The position numbers and the translations under genes are program-made. A stretch of DNA of 64,000 bases from Site-B1 sp963827785 (GTDB lineage Bacteria; Bacteroidota; Bacteroidia; Flavobacteriales; Flavobacteriaceae), in assembly GCA_963827785.1 (NCBI GenBank), contig CAWHCT010000019.1:62001-126000 (forward strand), in the 5' to 3' direction. Positions 47,732 through 56,950 of this stretch are shown piece after piece. The notes beneath the pieces were generated by a model that did no database searches, had not been told where the DNA came from, and worked only from the letters and a program-made list of their open reading frames with translations. Positions within the stretch are counted from its first letter, which is position 1, and the number at the start of each line of letters is the position of its first letter.

Positions 47732-49639
47732 TTATAAAACATTGTCCATTATCTCCTGAACCACTTCCGGATTCAATAATGTACTTGTATCCCCTAAATT
47801 ACTCGTGTCCTTACAAGCTATTTTTCTCAAAATACGTCGCATGATCTTACCAGACCTAGTTTTAGGTAACCCTGAGACAAACTGAATTTTATCCAACTTA
47901 GCAATTGGTCCAATATGCTCTGTGATGATCTGATTGATCTCCTTACGTAAATTGTTCTGATCGCGACCTTCTCCTGTTTCCTTTAAAATCACATAGCCAT
48001 ATAAAGCATTTCCCTTGATATCATGAGGAAATCCAACAACAGCAGACTCTGCAACCGCTTGATGCTCATTGATTGAATCTTCAATTGGTGCAGTTCCTAA
48101 ATTATGTCCTGAAACTATTATCACATCATCTACGCGACCCGTAATTCTGTAAAATCCCACAGCATCTCTTAAAGCACCATCACCGGTAAAATACATATTC
48201 TTGAATGCCGAAAAATAAGTGTCTCTGTATCGTTCGTGATCGCCCCAAATAGTTCTTGCCATTGAAGGCCATGGGAATTTTATGCATAACCTTCCGTCTA
48301 CCTGATTTTCAATTATTTCCTTTCCGTTTTCATCCATCAAAGCTGGTTGAATTCCCGGAAAAGGCAAGGTTGCATAGGTAGGTATTGTTGGAGTGGCAAA
48401 TGGAATGGGCGTGATCATAATACCTCCGGTTTCTGTTTGCCACCATGTATCCACAATCGGACTTTTCTTTTTGCCCACATTATCGTTATACCAATGCCAG
48501 GCTTCTTCGTTAATTGGTTCACCAACGGTACCCAATACTTTAAGCGATGACAGATTATATTTTTCAACAAAATCCAAATTCTCCTTTGCCAAAGCTCGAA
48601 TTGCAGTTGGCGCAGTATAAAACTGAGTGATTTTGTGTTTTTCAACAATTTCCCAAAATCGTCCCCAATCAGGATACGTCGGAACACCTTCAAACATGAC
48701 AGTTGTTGCACCATTTGCCAACGGACCATAAACAATGTAACTATGGCCAGTAATCCAGCCAATATCAGCTGTACACCAATAAATATCTTCCTCTTTATAC
48801 TGAAATACATTCTTAAAAGTATATGCTGTATAAACCATATAACCGGCTGTAGTATGAACCATCCCTTTTGGTTTACCGGTAGAACCCGAAGTATATAAAA
48901 TGAATAATGGATCTTCTGCATCCACAATTTCCGGTTCACAATCGTGGTAAGCATTATCTAACAAAGGCTGCAACCACTTATCTCGGCCATTTTTCATATT
49001 GATCTTAGAATTGATCCTATTCACCACCAATACAGTTTTAACACAAGCACATTTTTGCAAAGCCTCGTCTACAATTCCCTTAAGATCGATCGTTTTTGCT
49101 CCACGAAAAGAACCATCTGAGGTCAATACCATCTTACATTCGCTGTCGTTGATACGTGTTGCCAAAGCTGTAGAAGAGAAACCTGCAAACACAACAGAGT
49201 GAATTGCTCCAATTCGGGCACATGCAAGCACACTAATAGCCAATTCAGGGATCATGGGCAGATAAATACATACCCGATCGCCTTTTTTGATGCCTTCATC
49301 CTTTAACACGTTGGCCATTTCACAGACTCTTTCATGCAATTGCTTATAGGTAATGTGTTGAGCTTCTTCCTTTGGGTCATTTGGTTCAAATAAAATAGCA
49401 GTTTTATCACCTCTCGTGCGTAAATGTCGGTCAATACAATTTTCGGTAATATTCAATTTTGCACCTTCGTACCATTTCACTTCTGGTTTTTCAAAATCCC
49501 AGCTCAATACATTGTGCCATTTTTTTCGCCACATGAAATGCTCTTCTGCAACTTCCTCCCAAAATACTTCAGGGTTCCGAACTGATTTTCGATAGACCTG
49601 ATAATACTCTTCTAAGTGTTTTATATGATAATTGCTCAT
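47732..49639 (-). CDS. acs: Acetate-CoA ligase (AMP-forming acetyl-CoA synthetase)
   Basis: 635 residues, intact. Adenylation motifs LYTSGSTGKPKGMVHT (about 255-270) and DTWWQTETGG, the hinge/C-domain TGRVDDVIIVSGHNLGT, and the acetylation-regulated lysine in KTRSGKIMRR near the C-terminus. It activates acetate to acetyl-CoA via acetyl-AMP. Same strand as the ADP-forming enzyme upstream but separated by 123 bases. Confidence 0.94.
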   Translation of the reverse strand: MSNYHIKHLEEYYQVYRKSVRNPEVFWEEVAEEHFMWRKKWHNVLSWDFEKPEVKWYEGAKLNITENCIDRHLRTRGDKTAILFEPNDPKEEAQHITYKQLHERVCEMANVLKDEGIKKGDRVCIYLPMIPELAISVLACARIGAIHSVVFAGFSSTALATRINDSECKMVLTSDGSFRGAKTIDLKGIVDEALQKCACVKTVLVVNRINSKINMKNGRDKWLQPLLDNAYHDCEPEIVDAEDPLFILYTSGSTGKPKGMVHTTAGYMVYTAYTFKNVFQYKEEDIYWCTADIGWITGHSYIVYGPLANGATTVMFEGVPTYPDWGRFWEIVEKHKITQFYTAPTAIRALAKENLDFVEKYNLSSLKVLGTVGEPINEEAWHWYNDNVGKKKSPIVDTWWQTETGGIMITPIPFATPTIPTYATLPFPGIQPALMDENGKEIIENQVDGRLCIKFPWPSMARTIWGDHERYRDTYFSAFKNMYFTGDGALRDAVGFYRITGRVDDVIIVSGHNLGTAPIEDSINEHQAVAESAVVGFPHDIKGNALYGYVILKETGEGRDQNNLRKEINQIITEHIGPIAKLDKIQFVSGLPKTRSGKIMRRILRKIACKDTSNLGDTSTLLNPEVVQEIMDNVL

Positions 49640-49762
49640 AGTGTGATTTTTATTGCTTTTTTTAAATTGAATGGAAGCAATTTACATAGAAATTTTCCAA
49701 AATATAATTTTAGAATTATAGATTTTGGAAAAAATGCAAAGAATTCATCTATTCTGCAACTT

Positions 49763-51817
49763 TCAATTCAGTCTTATTCTAGCATCTACTGCAATAATTT
49801 GGTCGGAAGTAGCGAGCAGCGGATTCATGTCTAATTCAGTTATTTCGGGAATTAATAGTAGCAGTGAAGATATTTTCCGGATTATGACTTCGAATTCATT
49901 AAGGTCAATTCCTTTCTGACCTCTAGTTCCCTTCAAGATTGGATAGGACTTTAACTCAGATATCATATCCCTTGCTTCCATCTTAGAAACAGGAATCATA
50001 CAAGAGTTTACATCTTTAAAGGCTTCAATGTAGATACCTCCTAAACCACACATAACTATATGCGGAAAGTTACCTTCTTTTTTGGCTCCAACAAATATTT
50101 CCAGTCCTTTATGCATTGGTTGAATTAATACCGATTTAGCATCCTTGATCTGCATTAATTTATCAAAGCTTCTTAGTAATTGTTCTTCATCTTCAACATT
50201 CAAGATCACTCCACCAACATCCGATTTGTGCAATGGACCAACCACTTTCATTACAACCGGATATACAAGTTTTTTGGCTTGTTCTTTTGCTTCCTGTATC
50301 GAACTAATTTCGTTCTGATCTACGAATTTAATACCTGCTAATTTTAGTAATTCTTTTACTTTAGATGGACTCATGTAACCATCATCAGATGAATCTATTA
50401 ATTCTCTTATTTCTTTTCTATTTGGAATAGTAATGCTATCAAATTCTGGATCGGGTTTAACTGAATTAAAAACCTTGACCAAACCACTACCAAACAGTAC
50501 CTCATCAGTAAAAGCAATATTATTTTTAGATATAAATTCATCAATTTCCTTTTTGGCATTTATAACAGATGGTAAGATGGCATAAATCGGTTTTTTACAA
50601 CTTTTTACTTTTTCATTTATCACATTATAAGCTTCCCGAACGCTGGTCAATCCCGGACTTCCAAAAATTACAACCATACCATCAATTTCATCGATCTTAT
50701 TTTCGCAATAATCAATGATAAAGTCCAACTGTTCTGCCGTTCCTGTTGCTAAAAAATCTATTGGATTTGCTGCGGAAGACCCATTGAATAGTTGGTCTAA
50801 AATTTCTTCCTGATAATTTTTATCCAGTTGTGGAACATTCATTCCATTCTTCGACAATACATCCGTTAGCATCACTGCAGGTCCACCTGCATGTGTAATA
50901 ATTACAATGTTGTTCCCTTTTAGATTCTTTTGCAATAGTATTCCGGCAACATTGATCAATTCATGTCTGCCGTAACATCTTATAATTCCGGCCTTTTTAA
51001 ATAAAGCATCCACAAGCACATCAGATGTTGCTAAAGCTCCTGTATGTGATGAAGCTGCTCTTATTCCTGCATCAGAACTGCCCGCTTTTATTGCAGCTAT
51101 TTTACAGCCTTTTTGCACTAAGGATCTCGCGTGTTTTAAGAACTTTTCGGGTTCTTTAATGCTTTCTATGTACAAGAGTTTAACTCGGCTACTTGTATTT
51201 CTATTAAAGGACGTATCGAAATACTCCAGCATTTCCTCCACTCCTATTTGTGCACTATTTCCAAGTGTATAAAGGCTGGAAAATGATAATCCCAGGCTTT
51301 TAGCCGCTTCAATTATAAAAACTGCTGTAGCTCCAGACCCGGAAATAAGATCGACACCTATAGGATCCAGCTTTGGGATCGGAGTTGTAAAAACTCCGGT
51401 ATAATTAACGTTGATGAGTCCTATATTATTTGGCCCTAATAAACTTCCACCAACCTTTTGAATTTGTTTTTTAATCGCCACTTCTAACTTCGATCCTTCT
51501 TCATCTTTTTCACTAAATCCGGCTGAGTAAATTATAAACCCTTTTGTATTTTTCTGGACTGTCAAGATCTTAACCGATTCAAGTACAAACTGGGCTGCAA
51601 TAGCAATTATTGCCAAATCAACTTTAGGAAGATCCTTCATATCCTTGAACGATATAATGCCCTGAACTTCATCTTTCTTCGGATTCACTACATACAGATC
51701 TCCTTTAAAATTATGATCGATCAGGTTTTTTAAAACGCGTCCACCAGGACTCGCCAAATTATCGGAACCCCCAACAATTACAATACTTTTTGGGTTAATT
51801 AAATTGTCATGAATCAT
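49763..51817 (-). CDS. ADP-forming acyl-CoA synthetase (acetate-CoA ligase ADP-forming, Acd)
   Basis: 684 residues from the ATG at 51817 (MIHDNLINPKSIVIVGGS); the longer frame to 51880 adds an unlikely leader. Domains in order: CoA-binding Rossmann (about 8-130), succinyl-CoA-ligase-like (about 150-450) with the phosphohistidine loop RAASSHTGALA, and a C-terminal ATP-grasp (about 470-684) with YPVVMKVVGPLHKSDVGGV and VMCGLGGIYIEA. It makes ATP from acyl-CoA, ADP and Pi, as in archaeal peptide fermentation. Divergent from the aminotransferase gene. Confidence 0.85.
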   Translation of the reverse strand: MIHDNLINPKSIVIVGGSDNLASPGGRVLKNLIDHNFKGDLYVVNPKKDEVQGIISFKDMKDLPKVDLAIIAIAAQFVLESVKILTVQKNTKGFIIYSAGFSEKDEEGSKLEVAIKKQIQKVGGSLLGPNNIGLINVNYTGVFTTPIPKLDPIGVDLISGSGATAVFIIEAAKSLGLSFSSLYTLGNSAQIGVEEMLEYFDTSFNRNTSSRVKLLYIESIKEPEKFLKHARSLVQKGCKIAAIKAGSSDAGIRAASSHTGALATSDVLVDALFKKAGIIRCYGRHELINVAGILLQKNLKGNNIVIITHAGGPAVMLTDVLSKNGMNVPQLDKNYQEEILDQLFNGSSAANPIDFLATGTAEQLDFIIDYCENKIDEIDGMVVIFGSPGLTSVREAYNVINEKVKSCKKPIYAILPSVINAKKEIDEFISKNNIAFTDEVLFGSGLVKVFNSVKPDPEFDSITIPNRKEIRELIDSSDDGYMSPSKVKELLKLAGIKFVDQNEISSIQEAKEQAKKLVYPVVMKVVGPLHKSDVGGVILNVEDEEQLLRSFDKLMQIKDAKSVLIQPMHKGLEIFVGAKKEGNFPHIVMCGLGGIYIEAFKDVNSCMIPVSKMEARDMISELKSYPILKGTRGQKGIDLNEFEVIIRKISSLLLLIPEITELDMNPLLATSDQIIAVDARIRLN

Positions 51818-51874
51818 AATCGATACTATGAATTTTGATAGAGTAAAGTAAATAAAAATATATTGCATCACGAC

Positions 51875-51886
51875 TGACAATTGTCA
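51875..51886. promoter_or_regulatory. Palindrome TGACAATTGTCA between divergent genes, possible operator
   Basis: Perfect 12-base palindrome in the 126-base gap between acd (minus) and the aminotransferase (plus). The box TTACTTTG, one mismatch from TAnnTTTG, lies 20-30 bases to its right. Its position suits a regulator controlling both genes. Confidence 0.4.
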
Positions 51887-51943
51887 ATGTTATTGACTAC
51901 CAAGTTTTGTTACTTTGATATGTAGAAAAAATGACTCGATTCC

Positions 51944-53162
51944 ATGATTAAATTCTCCAATGCTGTTAATTCCATGCATTCTGAAGATATCAAGCTTTTA
52001 ATGAAACAATCTTCAGGAAAAAACCTGATTTCTTTTGCAGGAGGCATGCCTAACAATGATTTGTTCCCTATTAAAGGAATCGATGAAGTTTACAACAATC
52101 TACCCGATGATCTTAAAAAACTTTGTTTTCAATACGGGCCAGTTTCCGGGTATCCTCCACTGATAAAATCCATAGAAAAATACTTATTAGATAAAGGATT
52201 GAAAATTGATGATAATAAAATAATGATCTCTACAGGATCTTTGCAGGCAATAAGCATTATAACTCAGGAATTTGTAAATCCGGGAGATGTTATTTTAACC
52301 GAAAACCCTTGTTTTGTTGGTGCTCTATCCGTATTTGAAACCTACGAAGCAGATATTCATGGTATTCCTATTGATAAAGATGGTATAGATATTCAAGCTT
52401 TAAAAGACAAAATTGAAAGTTTAGAGAAAAAACCAAAATTTCTTATATGTTACTCCGAATTTCCATAATCCTGCAGGTATTATTTATACACCTGAACGCA
52501 AACAGGCTTTACTCGATGTATTAGCAGGAACAGGAATCATCCTGCTTGAAGATGATGCATATAACGACCTGTATTTTGAAGATAAAGACAAGCATTTGAC
52601 GAAACCAATGAAGTTTTATAATGACACTGATGTAGAAATAATTTATACCGGTTCTTTCTCCAAAATCATAGGTCCCGGTTTCAGATTGGGTTATATGCTG
52701 GCTTCTCCTGTAATATATGAGAAAGCACAAGTAATTAAACAGGCATTAGATGCTTGCACTTCCAACTTTATGCAAATCCTGGCCAATGAATTCCTGGTAC
52801 AAGGAAAATTATATCCTTATTTGGAATTTTTAAGAAAGGAATACTTTGAGCGCAAGAATATTTTAGAGGAAAGTCTAAAGAAATATATGCCCGAAGAAAT
52901 TAAATGGAATACACCCAAAGGTGGTTTTTATATTTGGTTGAAATTACCGGCAGATATAAAATCAACAAAGATCTTTAAAAAAAGTGTCAAGAAAGGTGTT
53001 GCTTTTGTAAATGGCAAAACATTTGACCCCGCCAGTAAAAAAGATGATAGGCTTCGCCTTTCTTTTTCTAACATGCCAAAAGAAGATATCGAGAAAGGCA
53101 CTAAAATACTAGCTAAGATCATTAAGAAGGTTATTAACGAAACTCGATTAGAGCATGTTTAG
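51944..53162 (+). CDS. PLP-dependent aminotransferase, class I/II (2-aminoadipate/aromatic type; one frameshift)
   Basis: About 406 residues. N-terminal FAGGMPNNDLFP and FQYGPVSGYPPL are typical of the LysN/ARO8/MocR-like aminotransferases, here without a DNA-binding domain. A break near 52452 is bridged to YVTPNFHNPAGIIYTPERK, with DDAYNDLYF and the PLP lysine in TGSFSKIIGPGFRLGY. It makes 2-oxoacids from aromatic, branched or long amino acids. Next to iorBA and acd it likely feeds the oxidoreductase. Confidence 0.87.
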
Positions 53163-53172
53163 AAAAATTATT

Positions 53173-53280
53173 GTCACTTCGAGTGGTTGCGAACTTGTTT
53201 CGGAATTGTATCAAGAGGTGTTAAAATAAAATTCACTGGTCTTCTATAAAATTTTCTAAAGAAAATCACTCTGAATGATG
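53173..53280. repeat. Dispersed intergenic element, copy 2
   Basis: Starts GTCACTTCGAGTGG and ends with ATAAAATTTTCTAAAGAAAATCACTC plus a degenerate GAATGATG. The left end is the inverse complement of the right end of copy 1 (CACTCGAAGTGAC). It lies between the convergent aminotransferase and iorB genes. Confidence 0.65.
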
Positions 53281-53302
53281 TGAATTTTATAAGCTGAATA
53301 CT

Positions 53303-53901
53303 TTAATTTTTAACCAAACTATACTTTTCCTTTGCCAATTGCTTTCCGGCATTGAAGGCTTCTATATTCAGGTTGACTAATGCGTTCGCTCTTTCTTTGG
53401 AAAAGCGATTTTAATGGCTTTTATTAGGCTTTCTTCTGATAATGGAATTAAAGATGATGCAGCACCCAACAACACCATATTGGCAGCTTTGGAATTACCT
53501 ATCTTTTTAGCAATTTCTGTGGCATCAACAATGATGTTATTTGGATGTGTTTTGATTTCTGTAAACAAGGTTTCCTGTTCAGGATAATTCTTGTTATTGA
53601 TAAAAGGTTCCGAGTCTGTTATCAACCATCCATCTTCTTTTAAATATGGTAAATATCGCAGCAATTCCATTGGTTCTACAGATAGGATCATATCTGCTTT
53701 TCCAAGTGGAATCAAATCTGAATGAATTACTGAATCACTGATCCTGACATGTGACTGCACTGCTCCGCCACGCTGACTCATTCCATGGACTTCGGCTTGT
53801 TTTACATACAAATTCTGATCTAAGGCTGCTGTATCTAAAACCGCAGCAATGGTTAAAATTCCCTGACCTCCTACTCCTGATAAAATTATATTCGTTTTCA
53901 T
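53303..53901 (-). CDS. iorB: Indolepyruvate oxidoreductase subunit beta (one frameshift)
   Basis: About 199 residues. Starts NIILSGVGGQGILTIAAVLD, the pyruvate ferredoxin oxidoreductase gamma-type domain, with HGMSQRGGAVQSHVRI and VDATEIAKKIG. The shift near 53394 (one T short) hides the last about 30 residues, ANALVNLNIEAFNAGKQLA to YSLVKN. It forms the 2-oxoacid:acceptor oxidoreductase with IorA. Confidence 0.9.
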
Positions 53902-53958
53902 TTTATTTTGTTAATAAGATTCTGAAACAAGTTCAGAATGACATACTTAAAATGTATG

Positions 53959-55572
53959 TCAATTTAATTCAGCAATTCTATGTTTTATATCTTCTTTTTG
54001 ATCTCTTGATAGTCGCACACAAGGCCTTTCTGAAATTATAACTGAAACACCTTTGTGTTTTATCTCTTCACGAATGACCTTGACATTATCAACATGATTT
54101 TTGTGTAAAGGCACTATTTCCTTTACATGTTCAGGTTTAACTCCAAGTCCGAGTACGATCTTTTTCAATCGTCCCACAGCTGTAGATTGTTGTCCTCCTG
54201 TCATGGCAGTTGCAGAGTTATCAGAAATGATAACCGTTATTGCTGTGTTTTCATATACGCAATCCAATAATCCTGTCATTCCGGAATGGGTAAATGTAGA
54301 GTCTCCTATGACTGCAATTACATTTTCCAATCCTGCATCCGCAGCTCCTTTTGCCATAGTAATTGATGAACCCATATCAACCAAGGTATCAATGGTACTT
54401 AATGGCGGAATGGCCGCTAATCCATAACAACCAATATCACCAAACACACGTTTGTTGCCTATTTCCGGCAATAATTCGTTTATAGCTAAGAAAAGATCTG
54501 TATGTCCACAGCCTTCGCATAACTGCGGTGGTCTTCCGGAAACCAAATTTGGAATTGTATCTAATTTTGGTTGTGGAATATTCAAGCATTCAGCAAGTAT
54601 TGTAGGATTCAATTCACCTGTCATTGGTAAATGTCCGGAGAGTTTTCCTTTTACTTTATCATTATCATCAAAATAGTTGTGTATCAGCTCTTCTACTATC
54701 GGGTAACCATCCTCGACAACCAATATCTCATCACAGTGATTGTATATTTGTTTTACTTTTTCCTTAGGAATAGGATATTGTGATATCTTTAAAATGGAAT
54801 GTCTTAGATTGTTCTCAACAATATTCTCCATCACATAATTATAAGCTATGCCACAGGCAATAATTCCCAGTTTTTTACTTGTATTTAGTTTAAGGATATT
54901 CAATCCGGATACTTCCGAACTCTCCATTAACAGGTCCTGTTTCTTAATGAGTTTATCGAACTGTTTTCTGGCATTCATGGGCACCAAAGCAAATCGGGAT
55001 GTGTCTTTTGGTAAATTAAAATCGTTTTGATGTCTGCGCTCACTGACTTTAACATCGGCACGAGAGTGCGACAAACGGGTTACAAGACGGAGCAGAACCG
55101 GAAGTTTTAAACTTTCTGAAAGATTAAATGCATATCGCATGACGTCATAAGATTCCTGCTGATTTGCCGGTTCCAAAGTTGGAATTTTAGCAAATTTGCC
55201 ATAGTATCGTGAATCCTGCTCGTTTTGGGACGAATGCATAGATGGATCGTCTGCAACTACTACAACCAAACCACCCTGTACTCCGGAAACCGACATGTTC
55301 ATAAACACATCTGCAGCCACATTAAGTCCTACGTGTTTCATGACAACCATGGAGCGTTTGCCAGTGTAGGACATTCCCAAAGCAGCTTCCATTGCTGTTT
55401 TTTCGTTGACAGACCAGGTGGTGTGAATTCCAAATTCTTTGGATTCTTTAGACTTTTGGATATATTCTGTTATTTCAGTGGATGGTGTTCCAGGATAGGC
55501 ATAAACACCAGATAACCCCGAATCTATAGCACCTTGGGCCAAAGCTTCGTTCCCTAATAATAATTTTTTCAT
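53959..55572 (-). CDS. iorA: Indolepyruvate oxidoreductase subunit alpha, without C-terminal ferredoxin domain
   Basis: 537 residues. N-terminal pyrimidine-binding domain (LLLGNEALAQGAIDSGLSGVY, YAYPGTPSTEI), transketolase-like middle and C-terminal TPP domain with CEGCGHTDLFLAI, GDIGCYGLAAIPP, AVIGDSTFTHSG and SDNSATAMTGGQ. It decarboxylates indolepyruvate or phenylpyruvate to the aryl-acetyl-CoA. Usual IorA proteins are about 600-650 residues and end with two CxxCxxC ferredoxin motifs. This one stops at SRDQKEDIKHRIAELN with none. Confidence 0.88.
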   Translation of the reverse strand: MKKLLLGNEALAQGAIDSGLSGVYAYPGTPSTEITEYIQKSKESKEFGIHTTWSVNEKTAMEAALGMSYTGKRSMVVMKHVGLNVAADVFMNMSVSGVQGGLVVVVADDPSMHSSQNEQDSRYYGKFAKIPTLEPANQQESYDVMRYAFNLSESLKLPVLLRLVTRLSHSRADVKVSERRHQNDFNLPKDTSRFALVPMNARKQFDKLIKKQDLLMESSEVSGLNILKLNTSKKLGIIACGIAYNYVMENIVENNLRHSILKISQYPIPKEKVKQIYNHCDEILVVEDGYPIVEELIHNYFDDNDKVKGKLSGHLPMTGELNPTILAECLNIPQPKLDTIPNLVSGRPPQLCEGCGHTDLFLAINELLPEIGNKRVFGDIGCYGLAAIPPLSTIDTLVDMGSSITMAKGAADAGLENVIAVIGDSTFTHSGMTGLLDCVYENTAITVIISDNSATAMTGGQQSTAVGRLKKIVLGLGVKPEHVKEIVPLHKNHVDNVKVIREEIKHKGVSVIISERPCVRLSRDQKEDIKHRIAELN

Positions 55573-55788
55573 CTGTAATTATTATTGTTTTTTATAGGTC
55601 AGATGCAATTCACCATTGAACTTGTCGATGAGTTCGAATTTGATAACGGCTCATTTCATTTCTGCTAACTTTTAAGCAGTATAAAATTATAGTTTTTAGC
55701 TTAGTTGTAGTATGATTATTGTCATGAAAAGCTCTTAATCAATGAAAAAATAAGGTTTGTTGTTTTAATTCCAACCATTAAGATGTGG

Positions 55789-56814
55789 TTAGTATTTACA
55801 GTCAAGGGCATATAGTGTCTTTAGATCTTTATACCAACCAAGTGGAATATTATTAAACTGTAATAAATTAACTTGAATGCAATCGATTTCATTATTATAA
55901 CACCACAAATTATTTAACTTAGTATTATGACTTAGATCTAAATTTGTAAGTTGATTACCACTGCATGACAATTCAGTCAAAGAAGTATTGTGACTTACAT
56001 CTAAACTTGTAAGTTGGTTCATACTTAAATATAAACCCCATAAAGTAGTATTTTTACTAACATCTATAGTTGTAAGTTCATTAGAATTACAATCCAATTT
56101 ATATAAAGCAGCATTATGACTTATATCTAAATTTGTAAGTTGATTATTTTTGCATGACAATTCAGTCAAAGAAGTATTGTGACTTACATCTAAACTTGTT
56201 AGCTGATTAATTCTACATGACAATTTAGTTAATGAAGTATTATTACTTACATCTAAAATTGTAAGTTGATTAGAATAACATAGCAATTCAGATAAAGTAG
56301 TATTATGACTTACATCTAAACTTGTAAGTGGATTATTATAACATTCCAATCTTGTCAAAGCAGTATTATAACTTACATCTAAACTTGTAAGTTGATTATT
56401 ATAACATGACAAATGAGTCAAAGAAGTATTATGACTTACATCTAATTCTGTCAGTTGATTATTACCACAAAACAAACCCCATAGAGAAGTATTTTGACTT
56501 ACATTTAAACTTGTAAGTTTATTATAAGTACAGCATAATTCTTCTAACCTAGTAAAACCCTCTAATCCTGTCAAATCACTAATTCCAGAATTATGTAGGT
56601 CCAATTTCTTAACATTTTTAATTTTTTCTGTTAATACATAATTATCAAGAATATCATCGTGTCCAAAATCAATTAATCTTTGTTCAAAACTTTCATCAGG
56701 TATATAAGTACTAACACTTAAATCAATGGAATCATCAGAAATTGAATCATTTCTGGAACAATAAAGGGTTGTAAGACTCAGAAAAGACAAGAGGATAAAG
56801 TTTGTTGTTTTCAT
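55789..56814 (-). CDS. Leucine-rich repeat lipoprotein
   Basis: 341 residues. The signal has a lipobox-like end (LTTLYC, Cys19). Then come an LRR cap (DESFEQRLIDFGHDD) and nine complete 21-residue repeats of the form NTSLTxLSCxxNQLTSLDVSH (residues 108-296), with partial repeats at both ends. The conserved Cys forms a ladder in most repeats. Surface LRR lipoproteins of this kind bind proteins or glycans; no partner is encoded nearby. It stands alone between iorA and purC. Confidence 0.87.
   Translation of the reverse strand: MKTTNFILLSFLSLTTLYCSRNDSISDDSIDLSVSTYIPDESFEQRLIDFGHDDILDNYVLTEKIKNVKKLDLHNSGISDLTGLEGFTRLEELCCTYNKLTSLNVSQNTSLWGLFCGNNQLTELDVSHNTSLTHLSCYNNQLTSLDVSYNTALTRLECYNNPLTSLDVSHNTTLSELLCYSNQLTILDVSNNTSLTKLSCRINQLTSLDVSHNTSLTELSCKNNQLTNLDISHNAALYKLDCNSNELTTIDVSKNTTLWGLYLSMNQLTSLDVSHNTSLTELSCSGNQLTNLDLSHNTKLNNLWCYNNEIDCIQVNLLQFNNIPLGWYKDLKTLYALDCKY
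55927..56493. repeat. Nine tandem 63-base units inside the LRR gene
   Basis: Each unit encodes one 21-residue LRR. Several are near identical at DNA level (for example the blocks around 55975 and 56160), which allows copy-number change by slippage or recombination. Confidence 0.8.
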
Positions 56815-56950
56815 GACTGATATATTTAGTAAAAGTCAGAAATCAAACTTTTGAAACAACACAATAATTTAATACAACAATAATTACTAAACAATGATAT
56901 TGGTCATTAGGTAAGAGTAAAAATTATAAAAACAAATGTTTATCTAATTA

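Noticed and set aside
55927..56493. Regular 63-base repeats as a possible CRISPR or satellite array
   Set aside because: The repeats are continuous coding sequence with a 21-residue LRR pattern; there are no unique spacers and no cas genes.
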